From Fuchsiella alkaliacetigena (GTDB lineage: Bacteria > Bacillota > Halanaerobiia > Halobacteroidales > Acetohalobiaceae), in NCBI RefSeq assembly GCF_023227765.1, contig NZ_JALKBZ010000001.1, forward strand, positions 1-64,000: DNA of 64,000 nucleotides, read 5' to 3'. Positions within the stretch are counted from its first letter, which is position 1, and every line of letters starts with the position of its first letter. Below the pieces are notes generated by a model. The model ran no database searches. It was not told where the DNA came from and was given only the letters and a program-made list of their open reading frames with translations. Position numbers and translations under genes: made by a program. This document shows, piece by piece, positions 27,204 through 37,067 of this stretch.

Positions 27204-27378
27204 TTCACCAGCTCCTTTTACCATATTAATTAAAATAGATATTAGTATATTATTAAAGACCAACACAGTTATTTCCTTCAAAAAAACAGCTTCAATATCA
27301 ATTATTACTATTCATTTAAATACGAGTTAAATTATACACCTTAATTTACCAAGTAACAAAGAGTATCCTAAATGAAAA

Positions 27379-27427
27379 AAGACTAATATAATCATATCAG
27401 TTAAATCGGTATAATTATATTAGTCTT
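27379..27427 (-). terminator. Terminator of the dCache_3 chemoreceptor gene
   Basis: 14-bp perfect stem AAGACTAATATAAT / ATTATATTAGTCTT. On the minus strand it is followed by a T-rich run (TTTTCATTT). Confidence 0.8.
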
Positions 27428-27459
27428 AGCAATCAATTTAATAAGTCAAAAACAATATT

Positions 27460-29286
27460 CTATTCCTCAATTTCAAACTGATTTACAGAATCAGCTAATC
27501 TAAGAGCTTCACTACTCATGTTTTCGCTGGAACTAGCAATTTCTTCTACCAAAGAAGCATTCTGTTCAGTTACTCTATTTAACTCTTCGATAGTATCCCT
27601 TATTTCATCAGCAGCTAAGTCCTGTTCTTCTAAAGCAACAGCAATCTCCTTTACTAGGTTAGTCACTGATTGATTATTTTCTATAATTTCATTAAATATT
27701 TCCTCAGTCTCTTCCATCAAATGATTACCTTCATCTACTTCACTTATGCTCTCAGCAATCAGTCTTTCAATGGACTCCGCTAGCTCAGTAGTCTGATTAG
27801 ATAGACTCCTCACCTCAGCAGCTACTACTGCAAAGCCTTGCCCTGCTTCGCCAGCTCTAGCCGCTTCTACAGCAGCATTTAAAGCTAATAAGTTAGTCTG
27901 AAAGGCTATATCATTAACCTTAGCTATAATCTCAGCTATATCCTTACTACTATCAGTAATACTCTCCATTGCTTCCTGTAGTTTTTGAATAATCTTTTCA
28001 CCTTTTTTAATGCTCTCAGTCGTTTCCTCAGCTAAACCATCTGTCTCGGCTGCATTAGCAGCTGAAGCAGTAATAGAAGAAGTTATCTCCTCAATAGCAG
28101 CTGAAAACTCCTCTAAAGAAGAAGCCTGTTCTTCTGTTCTTTGAGCTAAGTCCTGGTTGCCAGTAGATATCTCTTCCGAAGAAGTGGATACCATATCTGC
28201 TGAATTCTTCAGATCTAAAATTATCGACTGTAAACTGCTATACATCTCATTTAATGCTGTACTTAAAGTTCCAATCTCATCCTCATTCTTAACTTCCAAA
28301 GGCTCAACAGTTAAGTTACCTGCTGCTATATGATCAGCAAAATCAACAGCTTTATTTAAAGGCTTAAAGGAATAACTAAGCAGAATAAAGATCAGAATAG
28401 CAATTAAAGTAGTACTAACTATTACTAAAATATACATATTGCGCTGTGAAGTATTAATCTGATCTAAAAATTGGGCCCTACTCCTAACAGCCTTAATATA
28501 ACCGCCGACTTCACCACTATAGTCTCTAAAAGGAATAGCTAACACCGAATATTGATCATCATTAACTAACTCCGTTACCTCAAAACCAGCACTTACTTCC
28601 TCTAAAACATTGCTGTCCAACTCCCAATCATCCTCTTCAATAGTAGCAGCTAATCTATCGCCAGTTCTTTGTTGATCTATAGTATACAGAAAGTATTCGC
28701 CAGCAAAATCCTCTTGCAAAGCTGCCAAAAACCCTTCTCCAAACTGAGAACCAAACTCCATAGAGCCTATATGCTCATCCTCATGAAATACAGGCACCAC
28801 TACTCTAAAACCATAGCCTCCCATGCCTTCTTCTAAGCCAGCTACCACCTCCTGAGACTGATTAGCCTCATTAACGGTATGTCTAAAACCACTTAAATCA
28901 TCTCCATAGTCATCAGGCATATGTAGTCTCAAAAAACTAGTTGAATCCGGTAAATGAAACTGCCACTGAGGAAACTCATCCTCAATCTGCTCATAAGACG
29001 ACTCCAACATCTCCAGTAGTCCTTCCCGATCTCTATTAGCAAATCTCTCCTGCACCTCGGTATTATAAGCAATGCTTAAAGCAATATCCTCTGCTTTTTC
29101 AAGTTGATCCTGCATCATTCTTTCTACTACATTAGTTAGAGATTGATCCTGTAATTCTTCATTACTTTCCACTAAATTTACAGACTGCCGGCCCATATAA
29201 ACTATTATAATTGCCGATAAAATAACTATACAAGCAACTAAAGTAATAAATAGCTTCTGCTTTAATGAAATTTTTTTAAGCATCAT
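27460..29286 (-). CDS. dCache_3 chemoreceptor
   Basis: 608 residues. First membrane segment about 10-30. The periplasmic domain matches double Cache_3: [15 protein letters not shown] (about 103-117), [12 protein letters not shown], then [22 protein letters not shown]. Second membrane segment about 294-314, HAMP about 315-370, then a methyl-accepting domain with the tip [20 protein letters not shown]. It senses an unknown small ligand outside the cell and signals to the CheA kinase. It stands in tandem with the PilJ-type receptor but has its own terminator, so the two are probably separate transcripts. Confidence 0.93.
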   Translation of the reverse strand: MMLKKISLKQKLFITLVACIVILSAIIIVYMGRQSVNLVESNEELQDQSLTNVVERMMQDQLEKAEDIALSIAYNTEVQERFANRDREGLLEMLESSYEQIEDEFPQWQFHLPDSTSFLRLHMPDDYGDDLSGFRHTVNEANQSQEVVAGLEEGMGGYGFRVVVPVFHEDEHIGSMEFGSQFGEGFLAALQEDFAGEYFLYTIDQQRTGDRLAATIEEDDWELDSNVLEEVSAGFEVTELVNDDQYSVLAIPFRDYSGEVGGYIKAVRSRAQFLDQINTSQRNMYILVIVSTTLIAILIFILLSYSFKPLNKAVDFADHIAAGNLTVEPLEVKNEDEIGTLSTALNEMYSSLQSIILDLKNSADMVSTSSEEISTGNQDLAQRTEEQASSLEEFSAAIEEITSSITASAANAAETDGLAEETTESIKKGEKIIQKLQEAMESITDSSKDIAEIIAKVNDIAFQTNLLALNAAVEAARAGEAGQGFAVVAAEVRSLSNQTTELAESIERLIAESISEVDEGNHLMEETEEIFNEIIENNQSVTNLVKEIAVALEEQDLAADEIRDTIEELNRVTEQNASLVEEIASSSENMSSEALRLADSVNQFEIEE

Positions 29287-29618
29287 CTATCCAGCTCCTT
29301 TTCTGTTATTTATTTTGTTATTGAGAAGTTTAGTATCACCGTTAAATAACAATTACTTAGTCTTACTTTTAATTTTCTATATTTAAAGAACTTTCCCTGC
29401 TTAACTCCACAAACTTTGTGATTTTTTTCTCTAATATAAATCTTAATTAATATGAGCCTAGTAATTCCAATTAATATTTCCAACAAAAAACAGCCTTTTC
29501 AAGTAAGGCTGTAAAAATTAGTTCATAATTTTAATAACGCCAATGAGAATTAATTAAAGTATTATGACTTAAAAATGTTATTCCCAAAATATCAATGATA
29601 GATCACCAAAAACTTCCC
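29287..29618 (-). other. Intergenic region with a terminator
   Basis: 332 bp with no gene. It contains the yccF terminator at 29490-29512 and the leader of the dCache_3 chemoreceptor gene (AAAAGGAGCTG just upstream of its start). Nothing else recognised. Confidence 0.45.
29490..29512 (-). terminator. Terminator of yccF
   Basis: Stem ACAGCCTT / AAGGCTGT with a 7-nt loop. On the minus strand the last arm runs directly into TTTTTTG. Confidence 0.85.
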
Positions 29619-29993
29619 TTAAGTTTTTATATAATCTCGACCAAAAGGGAAAAGAGCTAAAGAAGCTAATTTCAAATGCTGTTTAGCAAAAGGCAAGCCA
29701 ATAATAGTAATCGCAAAAAATAAGGCCAACCCTAAGTGAGTCAAAGCTGCCCAAGCTCCTCCGGTCAAAATCCAAATTATATTCATAATTACAGCTAAAA
29801 GACCACTTCGACTCTCCTTATCTACAACTTCCTTGCCGAAAGGAAAGGCTGCTAAACCGGATAGTTTAAAGATTTGAATTCCAAAGGGAATCCCGATAAT
29901 TGTTAAACAGCTAGCAATTCCCCCTATTAAATATTCGATGAAAATCAACCAACCACCGAAGATAAACCAGATGATGTTACCTAATGATTTCAT
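29619..29993 (-). CDS. yccF: YccF family inner membrane protein
   Basis: 124 residues from the ATG at 29993, with AAAAAGGAG upstream. An in-frame extension to 30128 is not conserved and has no site. It contains two YccF repeats: GNIIWFIFGGWLIFIEYLIG with GIPFGIQIFKLSGLAAFPFG, and a second copy ending GLPFAKQHLKLASLALFPFG. Small integral membrane protein of unknown function. Single gene with its own terminator. The family is known but no activity has been assigned. Confidence 0.88.
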   Translation of the reverse strand: MKSLGNIIWFIFGGWLIFIEYLIGGIASCLTIIGIPFGIQIFKLSGLAAFPFGKEVVDKESRSGLLAVIMNIIWILTGGAWAALTHLGLALFFAITIIGLPFAKQHLKLASLALFPFGRDYIKT

Positions 29994-30497
29994 TGAACTT
30001 CTCCTTTTTAGCAAAATATATAACTTAAACAATATTGTTATAAAGTTCAAATGATAGAGGACAAAGGATAGAGGATAGATAAAGTTCAAAAGATTAAAAC
30101 CTGTTTGACGCTGACTAAGTTCTGACAAAAATCTGACAAAACCTTAAAACCTTTAAAATCTAATAGATTTTATTAGAACCACACGCCCTGAAGCGAAGCT
30201 TGCGACGTTTGTACTTTAACTAGTCATTACTCTGGAACTTTAGCTAGTCATTACTCTGGGGATAATAATCCCTAAAGAAATGCCATTGGGGTGAAACACA
30301 AATTAACATAAATAAAAACCTTTAAACATTTTTTTGAAATTATGCTTTAATGTCTAGTCAGAACTTAGTCAGATTTTAGTCTGTGTCAAATAGATCTTGA
30401 ACTTTATCTTTTGATCTTAATTTATCACCATTGGCACTAGCTCCGCGTCGCCTTTATCATTTATCATCTATCCTCTGAAACAATAGAACGATATTCC
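29994..30497. repeat. Gene-free interval with MITE-like inverted repeats
   Basis: 504 bp, no gene. A perfect 16-bp inverted repeat (CTGACTAAGTTCTGAC at 30111-30126; GTCAGAACTTAGTCAG at 30357-30372) is embedded in longer imperfect terminal inverted repeats (GATAAAGTTCAA...TTTGAC on both sides, about 30075-30480). Inside is a direct repeat of CTAGTCATTACTCTGG (about 30219 and 30243). The right part (30396-30480) is shared, inverted, with 59409-59468. No transposase is present, so this fits a non-autonomous element. Confidence 0.6.
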
Positions 30498-31700
30498 TTA
30501 ACTCTTCTCCACAAATATCTCTCTCAATATACTAATTACCTCATCAATATCCTCTTCAGTCACAATCAATGGAGGTAAAAACCTCAACGTAGTCTCACTC
30601 ACAGCATTAATCAAAAGTCCTTTTTCCAAAGCTTCTCCTACCAAAGCCTTAGCATCTAAATCAACCTCTAAGCCAAGCATGAACCCTTTACCGCGTACAC
30701 TATCTACAAATTCATACTCTTCAACCAGCTCATTCAATCTTTCCTGGAAGTATCGACCTATTTCAGCAGTATGCTCAACTAAGCCTTCTCTTAAAATAAT
30801 ATTCAAAGTAGTATAAGCAGCTACACAAGCTAAAGGATTACCACCATAGGTTGAACCGTGATCTCCAGCCTCAAAGGCTGCAGCTACCTCTTCTTTAGCT
30901 AAAAAAGCACTGACTGGAAATCCGTTACCTAAGGCTTTAGCTAAAGTAAAGATATCAGGCTCAATACCGTAGTGCTGATAGCCAAAAAGTTCCCCTGTTC
31001 TACCTATTCCGGTCTGAATTTCATCTAAAATTAGCAGTATCCCTTCTTCATCACATAACTTTCTAACTCCCTGTATATACTCTTGAGTACCTACATTAAC
31101 TCCACCTTCACCTTGAATAACCTCTATCATAATAGCAGCAGTCTTATCTGAAACTGCTTCTTTTAAAGACTTTAAATCATTATAGGGAACATTTTTAAAT
31201 CCTTCAGGTAAGGGTGTAAAAGATTGTTGATACTTCTTTTGACCGGTAGCAGCTATAGTAGCTAAAGTACGACCATGAAAAGATTCCGTAGTAGTGATTA
31301 TCTCATATCTCTCTTCATCTCGCACTTTAAAATACTTTCTAGCTAGCTTAATAGCTCCTTCATTAGCTTCGGCCCCACTATTACCATAAAAGACTCTATC
31401 GCCTACGGAGTTCTCCACTAGCAATTTATTTAGCTTAGCCTGAGCTTCGATATAATAAATATTAGTACAGTGAATCACCTTATCAATCTGCTCTTTTAAA
31501 GCCTGATTAAACTCAGGATGACTATGGCCTAAAGCATTAACAGCAATCCCAGCTAAAAAATCTAAATATTCATTGCCTTCGCTATCCCAAACCTTAACTC
31601 CTTGACCTCTATCGACTACAATCGGTAGTCTGCCGCTAAAAACAGTCATAAAATGGTCTTCATTAGACTTGATAATCTCTTCTTTATTCACTTTGCTCAT
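30498..31700 (-). CDS. argD: Acetylornithine aminotransferase
   Basis: 400 residues, class III PLP aminotransferase. It opens VFSGRLPIVVDRGQGVKVWD and contains GNSGAEANEGAIKLARKY (about 102-119), ILDEIQTGIGRTG (about 221-233) and the PLP-lysine segment TLAKALGNGFP (lysine about 250). It converts N-acetylglutamate semialdehyde to N-acetylornithine in arginine synthesis (and could act on succinyl-DAP in lysine synthesis). Its start overlaps the argB stop by about 17 nt, so it is the last gene of argCJBD. No terminator is seen before the repeat region. Confidence 0.94.
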   Translation of the reverse strand: MSKVNKEEIIKSNEDHFMTVFSGRLPIVVDRGQGVKVWDSEGNEYLDFLAGIAVNALGHSHPEFNQALKEQIDKVIHCTNIYYIEAQAKLNKLLVENSVGDRVFYGNSGAEANEGAIKLARKYFKVRDEERYEIITTTESFHGRTLATIAATGQKKYQQSFTPLPEGFKNVPYNDLKSLKEAVSDKTAAIMIEVIQGEGGVNVGTQEYIQGVRKLCDEEGILLILDEIQTGIGRTGELFGYQHYGIEPDIFTLAKALGNGFPVSAFLAKEEVAAAFEAGDHGSTYGGNPLACVAAYTTLNIILREGLVEHTAEIGRYFQERLNELVEEYEFVDSVRGKGFMLGLEVDLDAKALVGEALEKGLLINAVSETTLRFLPPLIVTEEDIDEVISILREIFVEKS

Positions 31701-32586
31701 CCTCCTTAGTTACCATCGTCCCAATTCCTTTATCGGTAAATATCTCTAGCAATAAGGCGTGTGATACTCTACCATCGAGAATATGAGTTCTTCTAACTCC
31801 TTTTTCTAAAGCATTAATACAAGATTTAGCTTTAGGAATCATCCCGCCGGCTATTTTGCCATTCTCTACCATAGATTTAGCATTCTCAATACTTAAAGTA
31901 GAAATTAAAGAGTCTCTATCCTCTTCATCGGCTAAAATACCTTCTACATTGGTGAGTAGAATCAACTTATCAGCTCCTAAAGCTGCTGCAATCTCTCCGG
32001 CTACCAGATCAGCATTAATATTATAGCTTTCCCCATTTTCACCAACCCCAATCGGAGCTACTACTGGCAAGAAGTCATCTTCGATTAACTTATCTAGTAT
32101 TTTAGGATTAATCTGCTTAACCTGACCTACATAGCCCAAATCAACCTCAGCACTATCTGCTAACTTATAGTCCTCAGCTTCAATCAAGGAACCGTCCTTA
32201 CCGCAGATACCTATAGCCTGACTACCGAACTTATTAGCTAAAGATACTATTTCTTTATTAATTCGTCCGGCCAGCACCATCTCCACCACTTCCATAATCT
32301 CTTCAGTAGTGATTCGCAGTCCTTGATAAAACTGACTCTCGATTTCAAACTTATCCAGAGTTTCATTAATTACTGGCCCGCCTCCATGCACAATAATCGG
32401 GTTAACCCCTACATATTTCAGTAAAGTAATATCTTCTAATACCGATTCCTTGATCTCTTCATTGATCATAGCACTGCCACCGTACTTAATTACTATCTTT
32501 TTATTCCGAAACTTACGCATATAAGGCAGAGACTCTACTAAAATATCTGCCTTCTTTATCAAATCGTCTTTAAATACTTCATTCAC
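31684..32586 (-). CDS. argB: Acetylglutamate kinase
   Basis: About 300 residues from the GTG at 32586, 7 nt after AGAGGTG. The GTG at 32595 overlaps that site. Amino acid kinase fold: VIKYGGSAM (about 32-40), PIIVHGGGPVI (about 65-75), NINADLVAGEIAAALGA (about 191-207) and the C-terminal GGMIPKAKSCINAL. It phosphorylates N-acetylglutamate, the usual arginine-controlled step. The N-terminal helix (about 25 residues before the first strand) is of the kind found in arginine-inhibited hexameric enzymes. Third gene of argCJBD. Confidence 0.94.
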   Translation of the reverse strand: MNEVFKDDLIKKADILVESLPYMRKFRNKKIVIKYGGSAMINEEIKESVLEDITLLKYVGVNPIIVHGGGPVINETLDKFEIESQFYQGLRITTEEIMEVVEMVLAGRINKEIVSLANKFGSQAIGICGKDGSLIEAEDYKLADSAEVDLGYVGQVKQINPKILDKLIEDDFLPVVAPIGVGENGESYNINADLVAGEIAAALGADKLILLTNVEGILADEEDRDSLISTLSIENAKSMVENGKIAGGMIPKAKSCINALEKGVRRTHILDGRVSHALLLEIFTDKGIGTMVTKEDEQSE

Positions 32587-32632
32587 TTTTATCACCTCTG
32601 CTTAGCCTCTATTTATGCTAGTTTACTACTAT

Positions 32633-33853
32633 TTAAGTATGGTATTCTGCGTTAATCTTTACATATTCATAGGAAAGATCACAGGTCCAGACTCGGGCCC
32701 GACCCTGACCTAAATTAAGATCAACGGTAATCTTGATCTCATCTTGGGCCAATAAGTCCCATAACTCCTCTTCTTTAGCCACCTGCAATCCATCAGCAAA
32801 AAGCTGCTGACCATTAATAGCAATTTCTAACCTATCCAGTTCTACCTGTCCACCGGAGTAACCAGCAGCAGCCACTATTCGTCCCCAGTTAGGATCTTCA
32901 CCAAATAAAGCCGTCTTAACTAGTTTGGAATTAGCTATCGCCTTAGCAACTAGCTTAGCATCAGCAAAGGTTAGGGCCCTCAACACCTCAATCTCCACGA
33001 ACTTAGTAGCTCCTTCACCATCGCGAACTATCTGCTGGGCCAAATGTTTAGTAACTATCTTCAATACCGTTAAAAAACGATAGTAATCATCATCCTTAGT
33101 AGTAATCTCTGCATTAGCCGCCTGCCCATTAGCTAAAATAGCCACTGTATCGTTAGTACTCTGCTCACCATCAACAGTAATCCGATTAAAAGACTCCTCT
33201 ACAGCCGTAGACAGTGCTTCCTGTAACAGCGGTTGAGAAATATTGAGATCCGTAGACAAAAAGGCCAACATAGTAGCCATATTAGGCTCAATCATTCCCG
33301 AACCTTTAGCCATTCCCCCAATTATTACTTCTTTACCACCGATTTCTACCGCCAAAGAAATCTCTTTAATATAGGTATCGGTAGTCATAATAGCTCGAGC
33401 AGCTTTCTTACCTCCAGCCGGCTGCAAAGAGTTAACAATATCCTCAATACCAATCTTTAACTTATCCATAGGTAACTGATGGCCAATAATTCCTGTAGAA
33501 GCCGGAAAAACCAGCTCTGGAGCAATCCCTAGAGCTTCAGCACTCCATTCAACAGTCTGCCGTGCATTTTCCATACCTTCCTGACCAGTACAGGCATTAG
33601 CATTACCGCTATTAATAAGTAAAGCTTGAGCTAATCCTCGTTCCCGCAACTCTTGACCAATAATTACTGGCGCTGCTTTAACCTGATTTTGAGTAAACAC
33701 AGCCGCTAGCTGAGCCGGATTTTCACTGTATATTAAAGCTAAGTCTCTTTTACAGTCCTTAATTCCACAGTTAATCCCGGTTCCTGAAAAACCAGGAGTA
33801 CTAGTAATCCCCCCATCGAGATCTCTATATTCAACTTCCGCTAAATCCTCCAT
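32633..33853 (-). CDS. argJ: Bifunctional ornithine acetyltransferase / acetylglutamate synthase
   Basis: 406 residues. The self-cleavage site with its nucleophile threonine is in MIEPNMATMLAFLSTD (about 186-201), as in all ArgJ proteins. Other conserved parts are NSGNANACTG (about 78-87), TTDTYIKE and VRDGEGATKFVEI. It recycles the acetyl group from acetylornithine to glutamate, so no separate ArgA or ArgE is needed. Whether it is mono- or bifunctional cannot be decided by eye. Second gene of argCJBD. Confidence 0.94.
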   Translation of the reverse strand: MEDLAEVEYRDLDGGITSTPGFSGTGINCGIKDCKRDLALIYSENPAQLAAVFTQNQVKAAPVIIGQELRERGLAQALLINSGNANACTGQEGMENARQTVEWSAEALGIAPELVFPASTGIIGHQLPMDKLKIGIEDIVNSLQPAGGKKAARAIMTTDTYIKEISLAVEIGGKEVIIGGMAKGSGMIEPNMATMLAFLSTDLNISQPLLQEALSTAVEESFNRITVDGEQSTNDTVAILANGQAANAEITTKDDDYYRFLTVLKIVTKHLAQQIVRDGEGATKFVEIEVLRALTFADAKLVAKAIANSKLVKTALFGEDPNWGRIVAAAGYSGGQVELDRLEIAINGQQLFADGLQVAKEEELWDLLAQDEIKITVDLNLGQGRARVWTCDLSYEYVKINAEYHT

Positions 33854-33904
33854 TTAATAGATCTACCTCCCCATAACTACTTTGCTTAGTATCTTTTTCT
33901 CAAT

Positions 33905-34945
33905 TTAAGGAAAGATTCCTGCAAATTCCAAACCTAAAGTTTCCTCACAGTCTAAAATAAGATTTAAATTCTGAACAGCCTGCCCACTAGCTCCCTTACC
34001 TAAGTTATCTATAGCAGATACAATTACTACTCTGCCCGTCCTCTGATCTACCTTTAAGCCAAGATCACAAAAGTTAGAGGCAGTTACATTTTTGGTAGCA
34101 GGTAATACTCCTTCTTTTTGCAGCCGTACAAAAGGTTTATCTCTATAAAAGTCCCGATACAGCTCTAATAATTGAGAAGTTTGAACTTCTCTAGTCAATT
34201 GAGCATAGATAGTACTCAAAATTCCTCGCTTCATAGGTACTAGATGAGGAGTAAAGGAAAGAACAACTTCATTATTTACCAAAGTCTCCAGCCCCATCTC
34301 AATCTCCGAAGTATGACGATGTTCAGCTACTTTATAAGCCCTGAAGTTCTCATTAGCCTCCACAAAGTGAGTAACTCTATTAGCACCTCGCCCTGCTCCA
34401 GTAACTCCCGACTTAGCATCAACAATAATTGAGCTTAAATCAATTACTCCTGCTTCCACTGCTGGGGCTAAAGCTAAAATAGCTGAGGTGGGATAACAGC
34501 CGGGATTAGCCACCAAACTACTGCTTTTAATCTTACTTTTATTTAACTCCGGCAGTCCATAAACAGCCTTCCCGATCAGTTCCGGACTCTGATGAGACTG
34601 TTCATACCACTGCTCATAAACCTCCTGGCTGTGATAGCGATAATCACCGCTTAAATCTATTACCGTCAAACCCGCTGCTAATAGCTCAGGTACTATATTC
34701 ATTGATACTCCGTGCGGTAAGGCGGCAAAGACTATCTCTACTCTCTTAGCAAGCTCTGCTGCCTCTAAGCTTTCACACTCCAAATCAACAATTCCTTTTA
34801 AATTAGCATAGATATCGCTTAACTGCTGACCTACAAAGCTTCTCGAAGTGAGTAACTCTAACTCCACTTGAGGGTGATTAGCTAATAAACGAGCTAACTC
34901 TGCTCCAGTATAGCCTGTAGCTCCTACAATTCCTACTTTAGTCAT
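33905..34945 (-). CDS. argC: N-acetyl-gamma-glutamyl-phosphate reductase
   Basis: 346 residues. NADP-binding start KVGIVGATGYTGAELARLL (3-21), catalytic cysteine in VANPGCYPTSAILALAP (about 145-161), and HRHTSEIEMGL, HLVPMKRGILSTIYA. It reduces N-acetylglutamyl phosphate to the semialdehyde. First gene of the argCJBD operon, with GCGAGGGA before the ATG and a good promoter upstream. Confidence 0.95.
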   Translation of the reverse strand: MTKVGIVGATGYTGAELARLLANHPQVELELLTSRSFVGQQLSDIYANLKGIVDLECESLEAAELAKRVEIVFAALPHGVSMNIVPELLAAGLTVIDLSGDYRYHSQEVYEQWYEQSHQSPELIGKAVYGLPELNKSKIKSSSLVANPGCYPTSAILALAPAVEAGVIDLSSIIVDAKSGVTGAGRGANRVTHFVEANENFRAYKVAEHRHTSEIEMGLETLVNNEVVLSFTPHLVPMKRGILSTIYAQLTREVQTSQLLELYRDFYRDKPFVRLQKEGVLPATKNVTASNFCDLGLKVDQRTGRVVIVSAIDNLGKGASGQAVQNLNLILDCEETLGLEFAGIFP

Positions 34946-34986
34946 TATTTATCCCTCGCTTTATAATCCACTCTAATTTCTTAATA

Positions 34987-35034
34987 ATTATACACAACTA
35001 CTAATATAAATGCAAACTAAAGAATAAAATTCAT
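34987..35034 (-). promoter_or_regulatory. argC promoter with possible ARG box
   Basis: On the minus strand TTTGCA-18 bp-TATAAT (35011-35016 and 34987-34992, extended by TGTG). Just upstream is TGAATTTTATTC (about 35022-35033), close to an ArgR half-site pair (TGAAT and ATTC) but with a 3-nt instead of 4-nt spacer. Promoter fairly likely; operator tentative. Confidence 0.5.
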
Positions 35035-35052
35035 TGCCAAATAGCTCACAGC

Positions 35053-36480
35053 TTAACTTTGCTCAATTATACTATTTAAATCTCCGACTACTGATTCAAA
35101 GAGATCAATTTTTTGAACTAGTAACTCCAACACTCGTTCTTCAACCGTCTCGCGAGTAATAAAGTTATAAATCTGTACTTCCTTATCTTGACCTAATCTA
35201 TGCACCCGACCGATGCGCTGTTCTAACTTCATCGGGTTCCAAGGTAAGTCGTAATTGATAACTACATTACAAAATTGAAGATTAATACCTTGCTTACCGG
35301 CTTCGGTACTAACTAAGACATCACCTTGTTGATTAGCAAAAAGCTGCTTAGTCCACTCCTTTTGATTATCGCTGAGAGTACCATCAAAGTTAAGCGGCAT
35401 AATCCCTTGTTGATATAGATAATGACAGATATAGTGTTGGGTAGCTAAGTACTTAGTAAAAATTACTGCCTGTCCATCTAGCTGCTGTACTATCTTATTT
35501 AACATCTTTAATTTACTATTGATCTCAATTTCAGCTGCTAAATCCATCACTTTTTTTAGTTCAGAGCTTAGCTTAGCTCCTACTTTATTTGTTAGCTCTT
35601 TCAAAGTCTCGATTAGGGCCCAAGGACTACTACAAAACTCTCGCTGTAGAGTAACTAAGTGCAAACTGCCTTCCTGACCTCGCTTCATTAGCTCACTAAA
35701 CTCAGTATAAACCTTTCTTTCTAAGTCACTTAACTCTATAGGTAACAGCTCAACCTGACGATTACTATACTCTAATTCTATTTCTTTTCTAGTATTCCTA
35801 ATCATTAATTCAGCTACCGGCGCTCCCAACTCATAGTCATCGCTTCCCGCTTGAGCCTCCTTAATAAAATCGGACTTAAAAGAACGATAATCACTTGCTA
35901 AATCGGGTTTTAGTAAATCAATTAAGTTATAAAACTCCTTTAAATTATTCTGCACCGGAGTAGCCGTCAAAAGAAGTAAATAACGAGGCTTTAATTCTTT
36001 AACAAACTGCCAATTTTGAGTTTCTTTATTTTTTAAACGATGAGCTTCATCTACCACTATCATATCAAAGTTACGTTCTTTAATAAAATTAGCATGAGGC
36101 TCTCTTTTAGCCCGATCCAAAGAAGCAATCTGGTAATCAAAGTAATGCCAACCCTTGCCTTTGCGGTTATTAAATACATCTAAGTTAAACTTACCCTTTA
36201 ATTCAGTCCACCATTGATAACTCAAAGAAGCCGGAGTTAAGACCAAAAAGTTATCAATCTCTCCCCGCAAAATATACTCTTTTAAAATCAAACCCGCTTC
36301 AATCGTCTTTCCTAAACCTACTTCATCAGCCAATAAAGCTCTACCTTCCAGTTCATTAATAACCTTATCAGCTGCTTCCAGCTGATGAGGCAGTAAACTA
36401 AAGTCTTGCTGCTGCCAAACATCTGCTAATTCAGTTAAAGCTAATAGTTCTTTATTAGCTAGCTCCTGATTAAGAAACAT
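35053..36480 (-). CDS. Compact SNF2-family helicase
   Basis: 475 residues. SNF2 motifs in order: I LLADEVGLGKTIEAGLIL (about 50-67), Ia LVLTPASL, II IVVDEAHRLK (about 140-149), III LLLTATPVQN (about 172-181), and the second RecA lobe with VLVSTEAGKQGINLQ and VI RIGRVHRLGQ (about 432-441). It is close to the RapA/SNF2 core with no extra accessory domain, well below the 900-1100 residues of full family members. It probably remodels RNA polymerase or other protein-DNA complexes. No restriction or phage-defence partner is recognised next to it. Confidence 0.88.
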   Translation of the reverse strand: MFLNQELANKELLALTELADVWQQQDFSLLPHQLEAADKVINELEGRALLADEVGLGKTIEAGLILKEYILRGEIDNFLVLTPASLSYQWWTELKGKFNLDVFNNRKGKGWHYFDYQIASLDRAKREPHANFIKERNFDMIVVDEAHRLKNKETQNWQFVKELKPRYLLLLTATPVQNNLKEFYNLIDLLKPDLASDYRSFKSDFIKEAQAGSDDYELGAPVAELMIRNTRKEIELEYSNRQVELLPIELSDLERKVYTEFSELMKRGQEGSLHLVTLQREFCSSPWALIETLKELTNKVGAKLSSELKKVMDLAAEIEINSKLKMLNKIVQQLDGQAVIFTKYLATQHYICHYLYQQGIMPLNFDGTLSDNQKEWTKQLFANQQGDVLVSTEAGKQGINLQFCNVVINYDLPWNPMKLEQRIGRVHRLGQDKEVQIYNFITRETVEERVLELLVQKIDLFESVVGDLNSIIEQS

Positions 36481-36566
36481 TTAACTAGCCTCCTCTGTAT
36501 AAGCTACTCTTAGCCTATGCAGATTACGGCTAGAAGATAAAGGTAGTTTCCAGCACTAAAACAAAT

Positions 36567-36618
36567 AAATGTAAGTAAGCTACTCTACTCTTAAATGTAA
36601 GTAAGCTACTCTACTCTT
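36567..36618. repeat. 26-bp tandem duplication
   Basis: Two perfect, adjacent copies of a 26-bp unit that begins AAATGTAAGTAAGC and ends CTACTCTACTCTT (36567-36592, 36593-36618). The second copy covers the stop codon of the gene at 36606. Recent slippage or duplication. Confidence 0.9.
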
Positions 36619-37052
36619 TTCCAAACTCCTTTAGCCAAGTCCAGTCTTAACCTCAACTCCTCAATCTGTCTCCAGTCCTTATCTAAATTCGCCAGCTTAT
36701 CCAGCAGCTGTTCAAAGCTAGTAAAGACTTCTTTAAAATCACTCTGCTCTGAGCTTTCTACTTCAGCAATAATCTTAGTATCTTGATACTTAAATTCAAA
36801 CTCAAGCTTAGGTGTTTTTAAATCTAAATCACTTTCAAAGAAGTAGTCCCTTAACTTATCCAAAATAATCTTGCCTATCTCCTCTAAAAAACCAATGGTA
36901 ATCCCGCCTAAAGAAAAGGTTAAAATAGCCGGAATACCTATCTCTAATACTTCAAATCTATTCCCCGTCAACAAATCAGCCAGCTCTTTATTAACACTTT
37001 GCTCTACCTGAGCTAGCTCCTGATCCGCTAAGGTAATTTCATATCTTTCCAT
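36606..37052 (-). CDS. Uncharacterised small protein
   Basis: 148 residues, not recognised. The N-terminus is acidic and helical (TLADQELAQVEQSVNKELAD). A hydrophobic glycine-containing stretch follows (IPAILTFSLGGITIGFLEEIG, about 41-60), too short and charged to be certain of membrane insertion, then a charged mixed half. ATG start with GGGAG. It ends inside the second copy of the 26-bp tandem repeat. It lies 15 nt from the YrzE-like gene upstream and 125 nt from the SNF2 gene downstream. Confidence 0.55.
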   Translation of the reverse strand: MERYEITLADQELAQVEQSVNKELADLLTGNRFEVLEIGIPAILTFSLGGITIGFLEEIGKIILDKLRDYFFESDLDLKTPKLEFEFKYQDTKIIAEVESSEQSDFKEVFTSFEQLLDKLANLDKDWRQIEELRLRLDLAKGVWKRVE

Positions 37053-37067
37053 TTAATTCTCCCCTAC

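Noticed and set aside
36567-36618. Possible CRISPR repeat
   Set aside because: Only two units, directly adjacent with no spacer.
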